Positions 1 to 8,763 of a stretch of 64,000 bases of DNA are shown here, one piece after another. How positions within the stretch are numbered: the first letter of the stretch is position 1; each line of letters opens with the position of its first letter. Source of the DNA: Metabacillus rhizolycopersici (GTDB lineage: Bacteria; Bacillota; Bacilli; Bacillales; Bacillaceae). The notes beneath the pieces are model-generated. The model made no database searches, was not told the DNA's origin, and was given only the letters and a program-made list of their open reading frames with translations. Location of the stretch: positions 28,754-92,753 of the forward strand of contig NZ_JAIQUM010000014.1 in assembly GCF_020075705.1 (NCBI RefSeq). Direction: 5' to 3'. Position numbers and translations under genes: made by a program.

Positions 1-192
1 AATTAATGCAGCACTCCCCATTTTTGCATTTAAAAAATAACCCGCAAAACCACCCATGAGAAAACACCAAGTCGCAACAGAATTGCTGATTGAAACTAGC
101 AATAAATCATTCGAACTCCAATTTCTATCCTTTTTAAGAACAGGAAATATACTCTCCGTATCCGGATTATTATTCTGCAGATTTTTCCCCAT
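1..192 (-). CDS. NCS1-type (cytosine/purine/allantoin family) permease, 5' end only
   Basis: The first 64 codons of a membrane transporter that runs off the left edge. The visible part has a polar N-terminus, then a W-S-S-N-D-L motif and a first membrane segment containing N-S-V-A-T-W-C-F-L-M-G-G, the pattern typical of the first helix of nucleobase-cation-symport-1 permeases. Such proteins usually have 12 membrane segments and import nucleobases or related compounds; the substrate cannot be told from this fragment. The ATG overlaps the stop codon of the upstream 50-residue gene by one base (TAATG), so translation is probably coupled. Confidence 0.6.
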   Translation of the reverse strand, partial: MGKNLQNNNPDTESIFPVLKKDRNWSSNDLLLVSISNSVATWCFLMGGFAGYFLNAKMGSAALI

Positions 193-344
193 TAAAACCA
201 TCCCCATATAAGCAGGCTGATGGGAAAGACAATCCCCAGCGATATATACCAAAAATAATCTCTACCTGTGAGGTCTCCCCCTTGGTTCTCTGGTAACATG
301 ATTTTTGCTATTCTTTCATCAACTTCTTGGGTCTCATTGTTCAA
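192..344 (-). CDS. 50-residue single-pass membrane peptide coupled to the permease gene
   Basis: TTG start seven bases after a perfect AGGAGG, which is strong support for translation. The product has about 30 polar, acidic N-terminal residues (with P-E-N-Q-G-G-D-L-T-G-R-D) followed by one hydrophobic helix ending in W-G-W-F at the C-terminus. Its stop codon overlaps the start of the NCS1-type permease gene. I do not recognise the family. Position and size suggest a small accessory subunit of the permease or a coupling leader; both are inference. Confidence 0.6.
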   Translation of the reverse strand: MNNETQEVDERIAKIMLPENQGGDLTGRDYFWYISLGIVFPISLLIWGWF

Positions 345-696
345 AGTTAAACCTCCTAATAATATTTCCTAAGAAAGATAGATTCTTCCCTTCCCATTTT
401 TTCCGGCATTCTGCTAACTCATCTTGTATGAATAGGTGAAAATGATGGTTTCCATTTTCATTAATCGAATACCAGCCCATGTTAAAGACTCTGGAATAAT
501 AACGTTTTATACAAATCCCCAAGTCTCCATGCTGTACTTTATGATGATTTATCAAGTTATGTATAGGCAAAAAACAAACAAAAAATAAGCCAAAGTACTC
601 CAAGGCTTGACTAGAACCTAAATGAGTGGAGACTTTGTCTTATATTTAACACTACTATTCTTTTTGAAATTTCCCCCAAAACAAATTAACAAATCT

Positions 697-790
697 ACCA
701 TCAGTGGGGTTTCTTTATCTCCACTTCAAAATCACTTCGAAATCGTGAAGTGGGGGGCTTACTACGCGGTAATTTGCGATAAATGTACAC
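697..790. repeat. dispersed intergenic repeat, family A, copy 1
   Basis: Contains CCATCAGTGGGG-TTTC near 698 and GGGGGCTTACTACGCGGTAA-TTTGCGATAAA around 753-784. Related blocks occur near 37312-37345 and 37470-37512, near 52100-52185, and partly near 60420-60456. The copies are diverged but keep the order of the blocks. The rest of 345-900 shows no gene I would defend. Confidence 0.5.
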
Positions 791-912
791 GCCTTTTAAA
801 TTACTTGATTAAGTTAAAGATTAAGTTTTTTAGAATTCCAATAACAATAAGTATATCTTGGTAATTTGGAACCAATATTATTATTGTTGTAAAAATAGAG
901 GAGGTGGACACT

Positions 913-1092
913 ATAAACTCACAACGAGCACAAGAAATTTCTTCTTCGCCAAATATGGTTAATGTAAGTTACAATGGGCAAAGTATTTACATTGAGCACG
1001 TGGATCAACAGAATGGAACAGCTACAATCCATACCCTTGATGAGCCTAATAATAAACAGAGTGTTTCAGTTTCCAGTTTACATGAACAGTAA
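913..1092 (+). CDS. sspH: H-type small acid-soluble spore protein (SspH family)
   Basis: A 59-residue DNA/spore-core protein made in the forespore, recognised by the N-x-x-R-A-Q-E-I start, S-P-N-M-V-N-V-S-Y-N-G and the L-D-E-P motif, all hallmarks of SspH-type proteins. Fifty-nine residues is the normal length of the family. The start is unusual. An in-frame GTG at 904 lies inside the Shine-Dalgarno AGGAGGTG itself, whereas the codon correctly spaced (seven bases) and matching the family N-terminus is ATA at 913. Either AUA initiates here or the original ATG has mutated. It is a single gene. The inverted-repeat element that follows contains a hairpin at 1288-1326. Confidence 0.8.
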   Translation: MNSQRAQEISSSPNMVNVSYNGQSIYIEHVDQQNGTATIHTLDEPNNKQSVSVSSLHEQ

Positions 1093-1228
1093 TTTGGCAT
1101 GTATTTACTTGATGTAATAACAGCTATTAGAAAACATCATCTTCGGGTAGTGGCTTATGACCTCGAGGGGCTAGGACGCTTGCGCTGGACACGAAAACTA
1201 AGTCAAAAAATTTATACTTTCTTATCAT

Positions 1229-1413
1229 TAAAAAAAGAGACAGGAATACGTTTCGAGGGCACTGAAAAAGTCCATATAATAAGAAAAAGAAGCTAATCAC
1301 CTACTGTATATAGATGATTAGCTTCTTTCTGTTTTCAATATGTTGATAAAATACACATTACTTTCTCAAAGTAATCATTTTTTCAGTGGCCTAATACGTT
1401 TCCTGTCTCTTTC
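1229..1413. repeat. 185-bp MITE-like inverted-repeat element
   Basis: Two roughly 35-bp arms in inverted orientation. The left arm starts AAAGAGACAGGAA near 1231 and ends GGGCACTGAAAAA near 1270. The right arm starts TTTTTTCAGTGGCC near 1379 and ends TTCCTGTCTCTTT near 1412. The centre carries a further 12-bp hairpin (1288-1326). The outer 13 bp of both arms are the same sequence as the stem of the cysI terminator at 1572-1602. No transposase is present. Confidence 0.45.
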
Positions 1414-1571
1414 CAGGCTGTCGGGAAAGTCCCGCAGCCGTTTTTGTGTCTGTTTAAAATCTATATATTGTTTTATCAACTACAAAAAACACAATATATA
1501 GTTGAGAAATAACATAAATAGAAGAATTTCAAACCATCAATTTAGAAATACGGGGTTTCTCTACACTCTGA

Positions 1572-1602
1572 AAAGAGACAGGAATACGTTTCCTGTCTCT
1601 TT
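1572..1602 (-). terminator. intrinsic terminator of cysJI
   Basis: Perfect 13-bp stem AAAGAGACAGGAA / TTCCTGTCTCTTT just downstream of the cysI stop codon. Confidence 0.8.
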
Positions 1603-1625
1603 CTCTGTTTCTGATACAACTTCAA

Positions 1626-3344
1626 TCAATCATGAAAGTTCGTTCCATCTGTCGTTGCATTGATCACGCCAGCACGGATGACAAAGTCACCAAAGTGCTC
1701 GCCTTCTTCTTTTTCTTTTGCGTAGCGGGGAAGAAGTATATTTAGTTCCTTCAATATCTCTTCTTCACCGATGTTTTCACGATACATTTTGCTTAAACGG
1801 CTACCATCAAATGCTGCACCAAGGTACATGTTGTATTTGCCTGGTGCTTTCCCGATAAAGCCGATTTCACCGAGTGCGTGGCGTGCACAGCCATTTGGAC
1901 AGCCTGTCATACGGATCGTAATTTCCTCATTACGTAAACCATTTTCATCGACTATCGCATCGATTTTATCAATTAATGTCGGCAAATAGCGTTCCGCTTC
2001 CGCCATTGCTAAACCACAGGTTGGCAACGCGACACAGGCAATCGAACTGCGACGAAGAGCACTATAATGACTTCCGTCGGTTAAACCGTATTGTTCGATT
2101 AACTCGCTAATTTGTTCCTTTTTCTCGCTTGTTACATTAGCTATGATCAAGTTTTGATTTGCCGTCAAACGGAAATCACCGGTATGAATTTTTGCAATCT
2201 CACGCAAGCCGGTCATAAGCTTGTAATCAGCATAATCCGTGACCCGGCCACCTTCAATAAACAGTGTAAAATTCCAATTTCCTTTTACACCTTCTACCCA
2301 GCCGTAGCGATCACCGTTATGATCGAAATGAAATGGTTTTGCTTCATCTAGGCTCCAGCCAAGACGGTTTTCTAGTTCAGTTTTAACCGTTTCAAGTCCA
2401 AGGCGATCAACTGTGTATTTAAAGCGTGCATTTTTACGGGAAGAACGATTTCCATAGTCGCGCTGAATCGTGATGATTTTTTCCGCGACATCATAAATTT
2501 GCTCTGGTTTACAGAAACCAATTACTTTAGCAAGCTGAGGATAAGTCGTTTTATCACCATGCGCCATTCCCATACCGCCGCCGATTGCTACGTTAAAACC
2601 AATCAGTTTTTCATCCTCAACGATCGCAATCAATCCAAGATCCTGTGAAAAAACATCAATATCATTTGATGGTGGCACAGCAATTCCAATCTTAAACTTA
2701 CGTGGCAAATAAAGCGGACCATACATTGGTTCTACTTCTTCCACTTCTGGTGTTCCGGCTACCTTTTCTTCATCAAGCCAAATTTCATGATAGGCTCTTG
2801 TACGTGGTAATAAATCATTACTCAATTTTTTCGCCCATTCATATACTTCTAAATGAATGTTAGATTGATAAGGATTCGGGTTACACATAACATTACGGTT
2901 CACATCACCGCACGCTGCAATTGTATCCATAAGGGAAGCATGAATTCCCTGAATCGTTTTTTTCATATTCCATTTTAAAATACCATGCATTTGAAATGTC
3001 ATACGTGTCGTTATTTTTAATGTGTCATTTCCGTATTTTTGAGAAAGATCATCCATCACAAGCCATTGATCAGGTGTTGCTACACCGCCAGGCAAGCGAA
3101 CACGTAACATGAACTGATACGCAGGTTCAAGCTTTTGTTTTTGGCGTTCAATCCGGAGATCTCGGTCATCCTGTAAGTAACTACCGTGATGCTTCATTAG
3201 TCGGTTATCATCATCTGAAATTCCGGAACTAAGCGGTTCAAGCATCGATTCCTTCAGAGTACCACGCAAATAATTACTTTCTCTTTTAATGCGCTCGACA
3301 TCACTTGGCGGACCATCCGGAGCTTTTAATAATGGGTTTACCAT
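1626..3344 (-). CDS. cysI: sulfite reductase, hemoprotein beta subunit
   Basis: Catalyses the six-electron reduction of sulfite to sulfide on a coupled sirohaem-[4Fe-4S] centre, in assimilatory sulfur metabolism in the cytoplasm. The four cluster cysteines are visible at about residues 437, 443 (A-C-V-A-L-P-T-C-G) and 482, 486 ([10 protein letters not shown]), a spacing like the E. coli enzyme. The 572-residue length is full for the family. It lies directly after cysJ, 26 bases separating the two genes, with its own ribosome site GAAAGGAGAAA, so the pair forms one operon ending in the terminator at 1572-1602. Confidence 0.96.
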   Translation of the reverse strand: MVNPLLKAPDGPPSDVERIKRESNYLRGTLKESMLEPLSSGISDDDNRLMKHHGSYLQDDRDLRIERQKQKLEPAYQFMLRVRLPGGVATPDQWLVMDDLSQKYGNDTLKITTRMTFQMHGILKWNMKKTIQGIHASLMDTIAACGDVNRNVMCNPNPYQSNIHLEVYEWAKKLSNDLLPRTRAYHEIWLDEEKVAGTPEVEEVEPMYGPLYLPRKFKIGIAVPPSNDIDVFSQDLGLIAIVEDEKLIGFNVAIGGGMGMAHGDKTTYPQLAKVIGFCKPEQIYDVAEKIITIQRDYGNRSSRKNARFKYTVDRLGLETVKTELENRLGWSLDEAKPFHFDHNGDRYGWVEGVKGNWNFTLFIEGGRVTDYADYKLMTGLREIAKIHTGDFRLTANQNLIIANVTSEKKEQISELIEQYGLTDGSHYSALRRSSIACVALPTCGLAMAEAERYLPTLIDKIDAIVDENGLRNEEITIRMTGCPNGCARHALGEIGFIGKAPGKYNMYLGAAFDGSRLSKMYRENIGEEEILKELNILLPRYAKEKEEGEHFGDFVIRAGVINATTDGTNFHD

Positions 3345-3370
3345 GTTGTATTTCTCCTTTCAAACTTAAA

Positions 3371-5191
3371 TCAATAGACGTCTCGTTGATAACGTTTTTG
3401 TTTTTTCATGTCAGCAAGATATTCTTCAGCTTTTTCACTGCTCATGCCGCCTTCATTTTCGATAATCTGAAGTAACGTAGTTTGAACATCCTTTGCCATT
3501 GAATTTTTATCTCCACAAACATAAACAGCTGCACCTTCTTGTAGCCATGAGAATAATTCTTTACTGTGCTCAAGCATACGGTGCTGCACATACACTTTCT
3601 CCTCAGTGTCTCGTGAAAATGCGACATCCATTTTCGTAAGTGCACCATCTTTAATAAATTTTTGCCACTCTGTTTGATAGAGGAAATCTGTCATAAAATG
3701 CTGGTCTCCGAAAAACAACCATGATTTTCCTTCCGCACCGCTTTCTTCGCGTTCTTGTAAAAAGGAGCGGAATGGTGCAATTCCTGTTCCTGGTCCAACC
3801 ATGATGATTGGCGTATCTGTATTTTCTGGTAGTTTAAAGTTTTTGTTTTGTTGAATGAAAACTGGCAGTGTATCCCCTGGCTGAAGACGTTCAGCGCATA
3901 AAATCGAACAAACGCCCTTTCGTTCGCGTCCGTGTGCTTCATAGCGGACAGCACCGATTGTCAAATGGACTTCTTCTGGATTCGCATTTAAGCTACTCGC
4001 AATGGAATAGAGACGCGGCGGCATTTTCCGAAGTGCGGAAACAAAGTCTTGCGCCGACTCACCCCAAACACCATAATCACGAATCAAGTCAAGTACATCA
4101 CGCCCTTGTAGGTACACTTTTAACTTAGCTTCATTCCCTGTCGAAACAAGCTCCTTTAAATCCTCATTCGTTGAAAGCTGTGCTACCTGTTTAAGAAGTG
4201 CTTTTGTTAAACCAGTAATTTCGAAATGAGAGGTTAGTGCATCTTTAAGTGAATGCATGTCACCTTGTTTATTAACTGCCACCATTTCATCTGGATTCCA
4301 TTTTAATTCACTCAACAACATGTCTACCTCTAGTGGATCGTTTTCTGGATAGATCCCAAGGCAATCCCCTGCTTCAAATGTTAATCCGGAACCTTCAAGC
4401 GATAATTCAAGGTGACGCGTTTCCTTATTCGAACCTCTACCGTTCAAATTTATATTTTCAAGTACTTCTGCTCTAAAAGGATTCGTTCTAGAATATGCAG
4501 ATGCAGCTGCTTTAGGTGCGACTGTAGTAACCTGTGTACCACTTTCGCCTTGCCCTTCACTTAAGCCATTCGTGACTCCTTCAAGCCATTCAGCTGCCGG
4601 CTCTTCGAAATCAAGGTCACAATCGACTCGTTTATAAAGACTTTTTCCACCAAGCTCAACTAAGCGTTTTTCAAAATCCTTACCTGTTTGACAGAAAAAT
4701 TCGTATGAGCTATCACCAAGTGACAAGACAGAAAAGCGGAGATCGTCAAGCTTTGGTGCCCGTTTGCCCGTAAGATACTCATAAAATGTCAGCGCGTTAT
4801 CAGGCGGATCACCTTCCCCATGTGTGCTGACAACGATAAGTAGGTTTTTGACCTTCTTTAAGTTATTAGGTTTAAAATCACTCATAGAAGAAACGGTTAC
4901 TTGATAACCGCGATCACTAAGTGTTTTACCAGCATTCTCGGCAAGCGATTGTGCGTTGCCAGTTTGTGAGCCAAAAAGGATGGTCACTTCTTTTGAAATT
5001 GTTTGCCCAGCACTCACGTTAGGAAGTTTCCCACCCTGCGAATCGAGTGAACCCGTATCCAATAAAGATTGCTGAGCGGCAAGATAACCACTTAACCAAA
5101 CTTTTTGTGATGGAGTTAGGGTTGATAGACTTTGATTAAGGAGCTCTACCTGCTCTTGATTAAAAGGACTGTTCATTACCTGAAGTTGCAA
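3371..5191 (-). CDS. cysJ: sulfite reductase, flavoprotein alpha subunit
   Basis: Transfers electrons from NADPH through FAD and FMN to CysI. Domains in order: a short N-terminal region, a flavodoxin domain beginning near residue 69 (T-I-L-F-G-S-Q-T-G-N), a linker/FAD domain with R-L-Y-S-I-A-S, and an NADPH domain with V-G-P-G-T-G-I-A-P-F, ending in the usual aromatic R-D-V-Y. The chosen TTG start gives 606 residues beginning M-Q-L-Q-V-M-N-S-P-F, as I recall for the B. subtilis protein. It sits six bases after GAGGTGG. A GTG five codons upstream overlaps that ribosome site and is unlikely. First gene of the cysJI operon. Confidence 0.95.
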   Translation of the reverse strand: MQLQVMNSPFNQEQVELLNQSLSTLTPSQKVWLSGYLAAQQSLLDTGSLDSQGGKLPNVSAGQTISKEVTILFGSQTGNAQSLAENAGKTLSDRGYQVTVSSMSDFKPNNLKKVKNLLIVVSTHGEGDPPDNALTFYEYLTGKRAPKLDDLRFSVLSLGDSSYEFFCQTGKDFEKRLVELGGKSLYKRVDCDLDFEEPAAEWLEGVTNGLSEGQGESGTQVTTVAPKAAASAYSRTNPFRAEVLENINLNGRGSNKETRHLELSLEGSGLTFEAGDCLGIYPENDPLEVDMLLSELKWNPDEMVAVNKQGDMHSLKDALTSHFEITGLTKALLKQVAQLSTNEDLKELVSTGNEAKLKVYLQGRDVLDLIRDYGVWGESAQDFVSALRKMPPRLYSIASSLNANPEEVHLTIGAVRYEAHGRERKGVCSILCAERLQPGDTLPVFIQQNKNFKLPENTDTPIIMVGPGTGIAPFRSFLQEREESGAEGKSWLFFGDQHFMTDFLYQTEWQKFIKDGALTKMDVAFSRDTEEKVYVQHRMLEHSKELFSWLQEGAAVYVCGDKNSMAKDVQTTLLQIIENEGGMSSEKAEEYLADMKKQKRYQRDVY

Positions 5192-5297
5192 CGATTTCCA
5201 CCTCACAAAGAATATAAACTATACATACATCAATTGTTAATAATATCCGTTTTCCGCAAAACTTGCCATATAATTCAGAAAAATAATGAATACTATT

Positions 5298-5327
5298 ATT
5301 ATAAATATACTATTCCTATAAGTCCAA
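5298..5327 (-). promoter_or_regulatory. probable sigma-A promoter of cysJI
   Basis: Reading the minus strand, TTGGAC (5327-5322) and TATAAT (5303-5298) are separated by 18 bp. This would give a leader of roughly 100 bases before the cysJ start. Confidence 0.5.
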
Positions 5328-5331
5328 TAGG
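5315..5331. promoter_or_regulatory. 17-bp palindrome overlapping the cysJ -35 region
   Basis: CCTAT-N7-ATAGG, which also contains a T-N11-A core of the kind bound by LysR-type regulators. In B. subtilis cysJI is controlled by the LysR-type activator CysL, but no cysL gene is in this window and the site overlaps the -35 box, so assignment to CysL is only a suggestion. Confidence 0.35.
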
Positions 5332-5570
5332 TTTTATTAATACTAACGATTAACAAAACTAATGATAGATTCAATTTAGCAAAGGATTTCTAATTGTGTA
5401 GAAATAATAAAGTTGTTTAATTTCGGAAAGAGAATCGTTAAACATAGCCCCCATTAAAATATAAGGTTGTATAGAATGTAACCGAAGAATAATACTAAAA
5501 TTAATATTCCTGTACCTTTCCAACCCATACCCACCTGATAAATCAGTTAAATTCTCATTACTTTCTCTAT

Positions 5571-5663
5571 TTAATCCCTCGTGTAGAGAACAGTGGGATT
5601 ATTTTTAAATTCACTTTGTCTTAATCGTTCTCTTTTTTCTTCAGGTGTTTCTTTTCGATTCAT
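5571..5663 (-). CDS. 30-residue charged peptide of unknown function
   Basis: ATG start nine bases after GAGAGGTG. The product is almost entirely charged or polar (starts M-N-R-K-E-T-P-E-E-K, ends L-Y-T-R-D), with no signal peptide or membrane segment. It resembles the many small basic/acidic peptides of spore formers, but I do not recognise a family. A bidirectional hairpin (5747-5788) lies upstream. Between 5840 and 6100 I see no further gene. Confidence 0.45.
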   Translation of the reverse strand: MNRKETPEEKRERLRQSEFKNNPTVLYTRD

Positions 5664-5746
5664 ATTAACACACCTCTCATTCAAACTGCCCATTTTTACA
5701 CTTAACCAATATCGAAATATTCTTTCTTTTATTATACAGAGAAATC

Positions 5747-5788
5747 AAAAAAGATGGTTTGAAAATCTAGTTTCACACCATCTTTTTA
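5747..5788. terminator. bidirectional terminator-like hairpin
   Basis: AAAAAGATGGT ... ACCATCTTTTT with an A-run on one side and a T-run on the other. Confidence 0.6.
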
Positions 5789-6110
5789 AACATCTTTATT
5801 TGTTTTTAAACGACTTTATTGTCACTCAACAATAAAATATATAAATTGTGTCTTCCCAACGAAACGCTAAGAACATACGGTACGATATTGTAGCTTCATG
5901 ATTAATTAATGAACATATGGCCGTATTCTAAATTAGGCTTTTTTTATTACTCTAAAATCGCTCTCTTTAGTGGAATAACATGACAGGAGTTTTACAATAT
6001 CCACATAAGTAAAAAAGAAAATTATCAATAAAATAATTCAAAACTTTGCTAGATTAAAAGCTAGATATACTTACCACTTGCTTATGTTTTTTTTATTTGC
6101 TAAACTAACT

Positions 6111-6126
6111 AACGAACGTTCGTTAA
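6111..6126. promoter_or_regulatory. perfect 16-bp operator for the adjacent TetR repressor
   Basis: TAACGAAC-GTTCGTTA, a perfect palindrome ending 16 bases before the tetR-family start codon. Its place in the leader of the regulator-pump operon is what autoregulation by a TetR-family repressor would require. Confidence 0.65.
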
Positions 6127-6142
6127 ATAAGAGGTGATTTTA

Positions 6143-6724
6143 TTGAAAAACAATGCAATTAAGGATGCAGCTCTAAAATATTTCACAATTCATGGTTATG
6201 AAGGAGCATCCCTTTCTCTAATAGCTGAAGAAGTCGGCATGAAAAAACAATCCATTTACGCCCATTTTAAAGGAAAAGATGATCTTTTCCTGCAAGTTTT
6301 ACGTGATGCGAAAGAGACGGAGCTATCTTCAAAACTCCAATATTTCAGTAAAGTTGATTCGAAAAATCCTGAAAAAGATTTATACGGATTTCTACAATTG
6401 GTGATTGATCTTTTCCAAAAAAATGAGCAGTTAAAGTTTTGGCTGCGTATGTCTTTTTTTCCGCCAGTCCATCTTGAAAAAGAAATTGAACGGGAAGTCA
6501 TTGATATCGAGGAAAAGATACAAACGATACTGGAAAGAAAATTTCAGGATTGGATCAATGCCAAATTAATCGTTGGAGATGCAGCAATGACTCCGACCTT
6601 TGCTTTCTTAGGAATAGTCGATTCCATTATGCTGGAGCTTGTATACGGCAATGATGAGAAACGGCTGGAGGCTAAACTAGCAGCCTATTGGACAGTATTT
6701 TGGAGAGGTATTTCAAATCAATGA
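6143..6724 (+). CDS. TetR/AcrR-family transcriptional repressor
   Basis: A 193-residue regulator with an N-terminal TetR-type helix-turn-helix at about residues 20-50 (S-L-I-A-E-E-V-G-M-K-K-Q-S-I-Y-A-H-F) and a helical C-terminal ligand domain with several aromatic residues. The TTG at 6143 follows GAGGTGA at normal spacing; the GTG at 6134 lies inside that ribosome site. The downstream MFS gene begins 27 bases after the stop. Operon layout plus the 6111-6126 palindrome indicates a repressor that is released by a pump substrate; the inducer is unknown. Confidence 0.85.
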   Translation: MKNNAIKDAALKYFTIHGYEGASLSLIAEEVGMKKQSIYAHFKGKDDLFLQVLRDAKETELSSKLQYFSKVDSKNPEKDLYGFLQLVIDLFQKNEQLKFWLRMSFFPPVHLEKEIEREVIDIEEKIQTILERKFQDWINAKLIVGDAAMTPTFAFLGIVDSIMLELVYGNDEKRLEAKLAAYWTVFWRGISNQ

Positions 6725-6750
6725 TACATACAAAAAAGAGGTGCTAATAC

Positions 6751-7956
6751 ATGAAGAAACCAATTAAAGAACAAAAGATGGTATTAATTATTCTTCTAAG
6801 CAATTTATTTCTTGTATTTCTAGGCATAGGACTCATCATCCCTGTTATGCCGTCTTTTATGAATATGATGCATTTATCGGGAAGTACGATGGGCTATCTT
6901 GTTGCCGTATTTGCGGTAGCACAGCTACTGATATCACCAATCGCAGGACGCTTTGTTGACAGTTACGGAAGAAAAAAAATCATCATATTTGGCTTATTCC
7001 TTTTTGGTGTTTCGGAACTTATCTTTGGTTTAGGCACGAACGTAACAGTGCTTTATCTATCAAGAATTCTAGGGGGAATTAGTGCCGCCTTCATTATGCC
7101 AGGTGTTACTGCCTATGTTGCAGATATTACCTCTGTTCAGGAACGACCAAAAGCGATGGGCTATATTTCTGCCGCCATTAGCACTGGTTTTATTATCGGA
7201 CCTGGTATCGGTGGCTTTGTTGCAGAATATGGTGTACGCATGCCCTTCTTTTTTGCGGCAGCCATTGCTTTTCTAACATGTATTTCATCCATATTTATTT
7301 TAAAAGAGCCGCTAACAAAGGAGCAGCTTGTAGAAATTTCTGCTAGGACAAAGCAAACAAACTTTATAGGCGATTTAAAAAGATCGCTTAACCCGCTTTA
7401 CTTTATTGCCTTTATCATTGTATTTGTCCTTTCTTTTGGTTTATCAGCCTATGAAACTATTTTCAGTCTCTTTTCTGATCATAAATTCGGCTTCACACCG
7501 AAGGACATCGCCTTGATTATTACAATAAGCTCAATCTTCGGAGTTGTGATGCAAATATTTATGTTTGGAAGATTGGTAGATGTGCTAGGTGAAAAGAAAC
7601 TGATCCAATTATGTTTAATTTCAGGGGCAATATTGGCCGTGGCGTCGACCGTGATCTCTAGCTTTTTGACAGTGCTTGCGGTAACTTGCCTCATCTTCCT
7701 CGCATTTGACTTGATTCGTCCGGCATTGACGACCTTTTTATCAAAAGCCGCCGACGAGCAAGAACAAGGATTTGTCGCTGGAATGAACTCAACCTATACG
7801 AGCTTAGGTACGATCGTCGGGCCAATGATGGGCGGAATACTCTTTGACATAAACATTCACTATCCTTATCTTTTCGCTGCTGTCATCATGGTCATAGGTC
7901 TTAGTATTACTGTCATGTGGAAAGAAAAACAATTGGTAGAAAACTTAGCGAAATAA
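6751..7956 (+). CDS. MFS drug-efflux transporter (DHA1 type, 12 segments)
   Basis: A 401-residue integral membrane antiporter. It has a first helix with G-L-I-I-P-V-M-P, motif A after helix 2 (G-R-F-V-D-S-Y-G-R-K-K) and motif C in helix 5 (G-P-G-I-G-G-F), the mark of proton-coupled exporters. Length and motifs fit the NorA/TetA-like DHA1 group. The ribosome site AAAAGAGGTG precedes the ATG. It is co-transcribed with the TetR-family gene, so induction by an exported toxic compound is likely; the substrate cannot be read from the sequence. Confidence 0.85.
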   Translation: MKKPIKEQKMVLIILLSNLFLVFLGIGLIIPVMPSFMNMMHLSGSTMGYLVAVFAVAQLLISPIAGRFVDSYGRKKIIIFGLFLFGVSELIFGLGTNVTVLYLSRILGGISAAFIMPGVTAYVADITSVQERPKAMGYISAAISTGFIIGPGIGGFVAEYGVRMPFFFAAAIAFLTCISSIFILKEPLTKEQLVEISARTKQTNFIGDLKRSLNPLYFIAFIIVFVLSFGLSAYETIFSLFSDHKFGFTPKDIALIITISSIFGVVMQIFMFGRLVDVLGEKKLIQLCLISGAILAVASTVISSFLTVLAVTCLIFLAFDLIRPALTTFLSKAADEQEQGFVAGMNSTYTSLGTIVGPMMGGILFDINIHYPYLFAAVIMVIGLSITVMWKEKQLVENLAK

Positions 7957-7965
7957 GAAAAAAAG

Positions 7966-8100
7966 CGCAAGCGCCTTAATTAGCCTCAGGCATAGCATAA
8001 GACGATTAGGAATAGAAGGTGTTTTTTACTTCAATTCCTAATTGGCTTAGACCCAAGAGGGGCTAGGCGCTGGAACTGGATGTCATGCGCTTATCCACAG
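7966..8100. repeat. GCGCAAGCGCC-type hairpin repeat
   Basis: Starts AGCGCAAGCGCC and ends GGCTAGGCGCTGGAACTGG, with an inner hairpin ATTAGGAAT ... ATTCCTAAT near 8005-8042. A diverged part of the same element (GAGGGGCTAGGACGCTTGCG) is at about 1165-1185. Elements of this look are common between genes in Bacillaceae. Confidence 0.5.
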
Positions 8101-8137
8101 TACAAGAATTTTATAATTTGCTAAACGATTAGAAAAG

Positions 8138-8192
8138 CTCGACGCGGCTTCGAAACAATCCAAGGTCCGGATTGTTCCCCGCGATGCTCATT
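8138..8192. other. structured intergenic segment
   Basis: Nested pairing: CGCGG ... CCGCG outside AACAATCC ... GGATTGTT. It could be an extension of the preceding repeat or a small RNA fold. Apart from this I see no gene between 8100 and 8360. Confidence 0.3.
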
Positions 8193-8364
8193 CACTGTAC
8201 TCTCTAACTGGGGGAGCTTCAGGAAAATTGACAATTTACAACGCTAAGCAAATTTCAAGTCGATTACCACGAGTATAAAAAGATCTATATTTTTATGTAG
8301 TCACCAAGCTTTTTCATGAGCCGAAAACTTAAAACACCTACGTTATATAAAACCATGCATGAAT

Positions 8365-8409
8365 TAAAAAAGAGCCAAAACCTTATGTACCAAGGGTTTG
8401 GCTCTTTTT
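8365..8409. terminator. strong intrinsic terminator
   Basis: AAAAAGAGCCAAA ... TTTGGCTCTTTTT, able to work in both directions. Confidence 0.7.
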
Positions 8410-8540
8410 CAACTTTCTAAAAAATTCTGTGTTTGTTAAATAGTTGATCTTCAAGTCATCAGCCTTAGATGCTATCCTAAAAGTCATCTTATGATTGAGG
8501 ATGAAACCACTGATTTTCGGAATGTTCGCCCGTATATCTG

Positions 8541-8666
8541 ATGATGCTTTTCTTTTCCTACTTTGATCATAACCCCAACAACAGCAAGATTCCCTTTATC
8601 ACTTTTATAAACTACATGAAGCTCCATATCGAAGTTTTTCCCATCGAATTGGTGTTCACTCCGAAA
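8541..8666 (-). pseudogene. fragment of an alpha-class carbonic anhydrase
   Basis: About 42 residues read S-E-H-Q-F-D-G-K-N-F-D-M-E-L-H-V-V-Y-K, then G-N-L-A-V-V-G-V-M and G-K-E. This is the zinc-site region of eukaryotic/bacterial alpha carbonic anhydrases, whose consensus includes S-E-H, E-L-H-x-V-H and L-A-V-x-G-V. The usual residues before and after are missing or out of frame and the whole enzyme (about 230 residues) does not fit in the space. It is a remnant sitting just upstream of ndk, not a functional gene. Confidence 0.6.
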
Positions 8667-8763
8667 TAATACATAAAAACTTATCAAATTGTTATGAAAT
8701 GATAAAAATTTGTCATACTGTATACTACAAGATTTACATTCTTTACGAGGAGGTTGTGTGGAT

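Noticed and set aside
334..603. 89-codon frame on the minus strand ending inside the start of the membrane micropeptide gene
   Set aside because: TTG start without a ribosome site, overlaps a well supported start, no recognisable family.
622..864. 80-codon frame before sspH
   Set aside because: It is read through a family A repeat and has no ribosome site.
1099..1296. 65-codon frame after sspH
   Set aside because: It runs through a dispersed repeat and the inverted-repeat element; no ribosome site.
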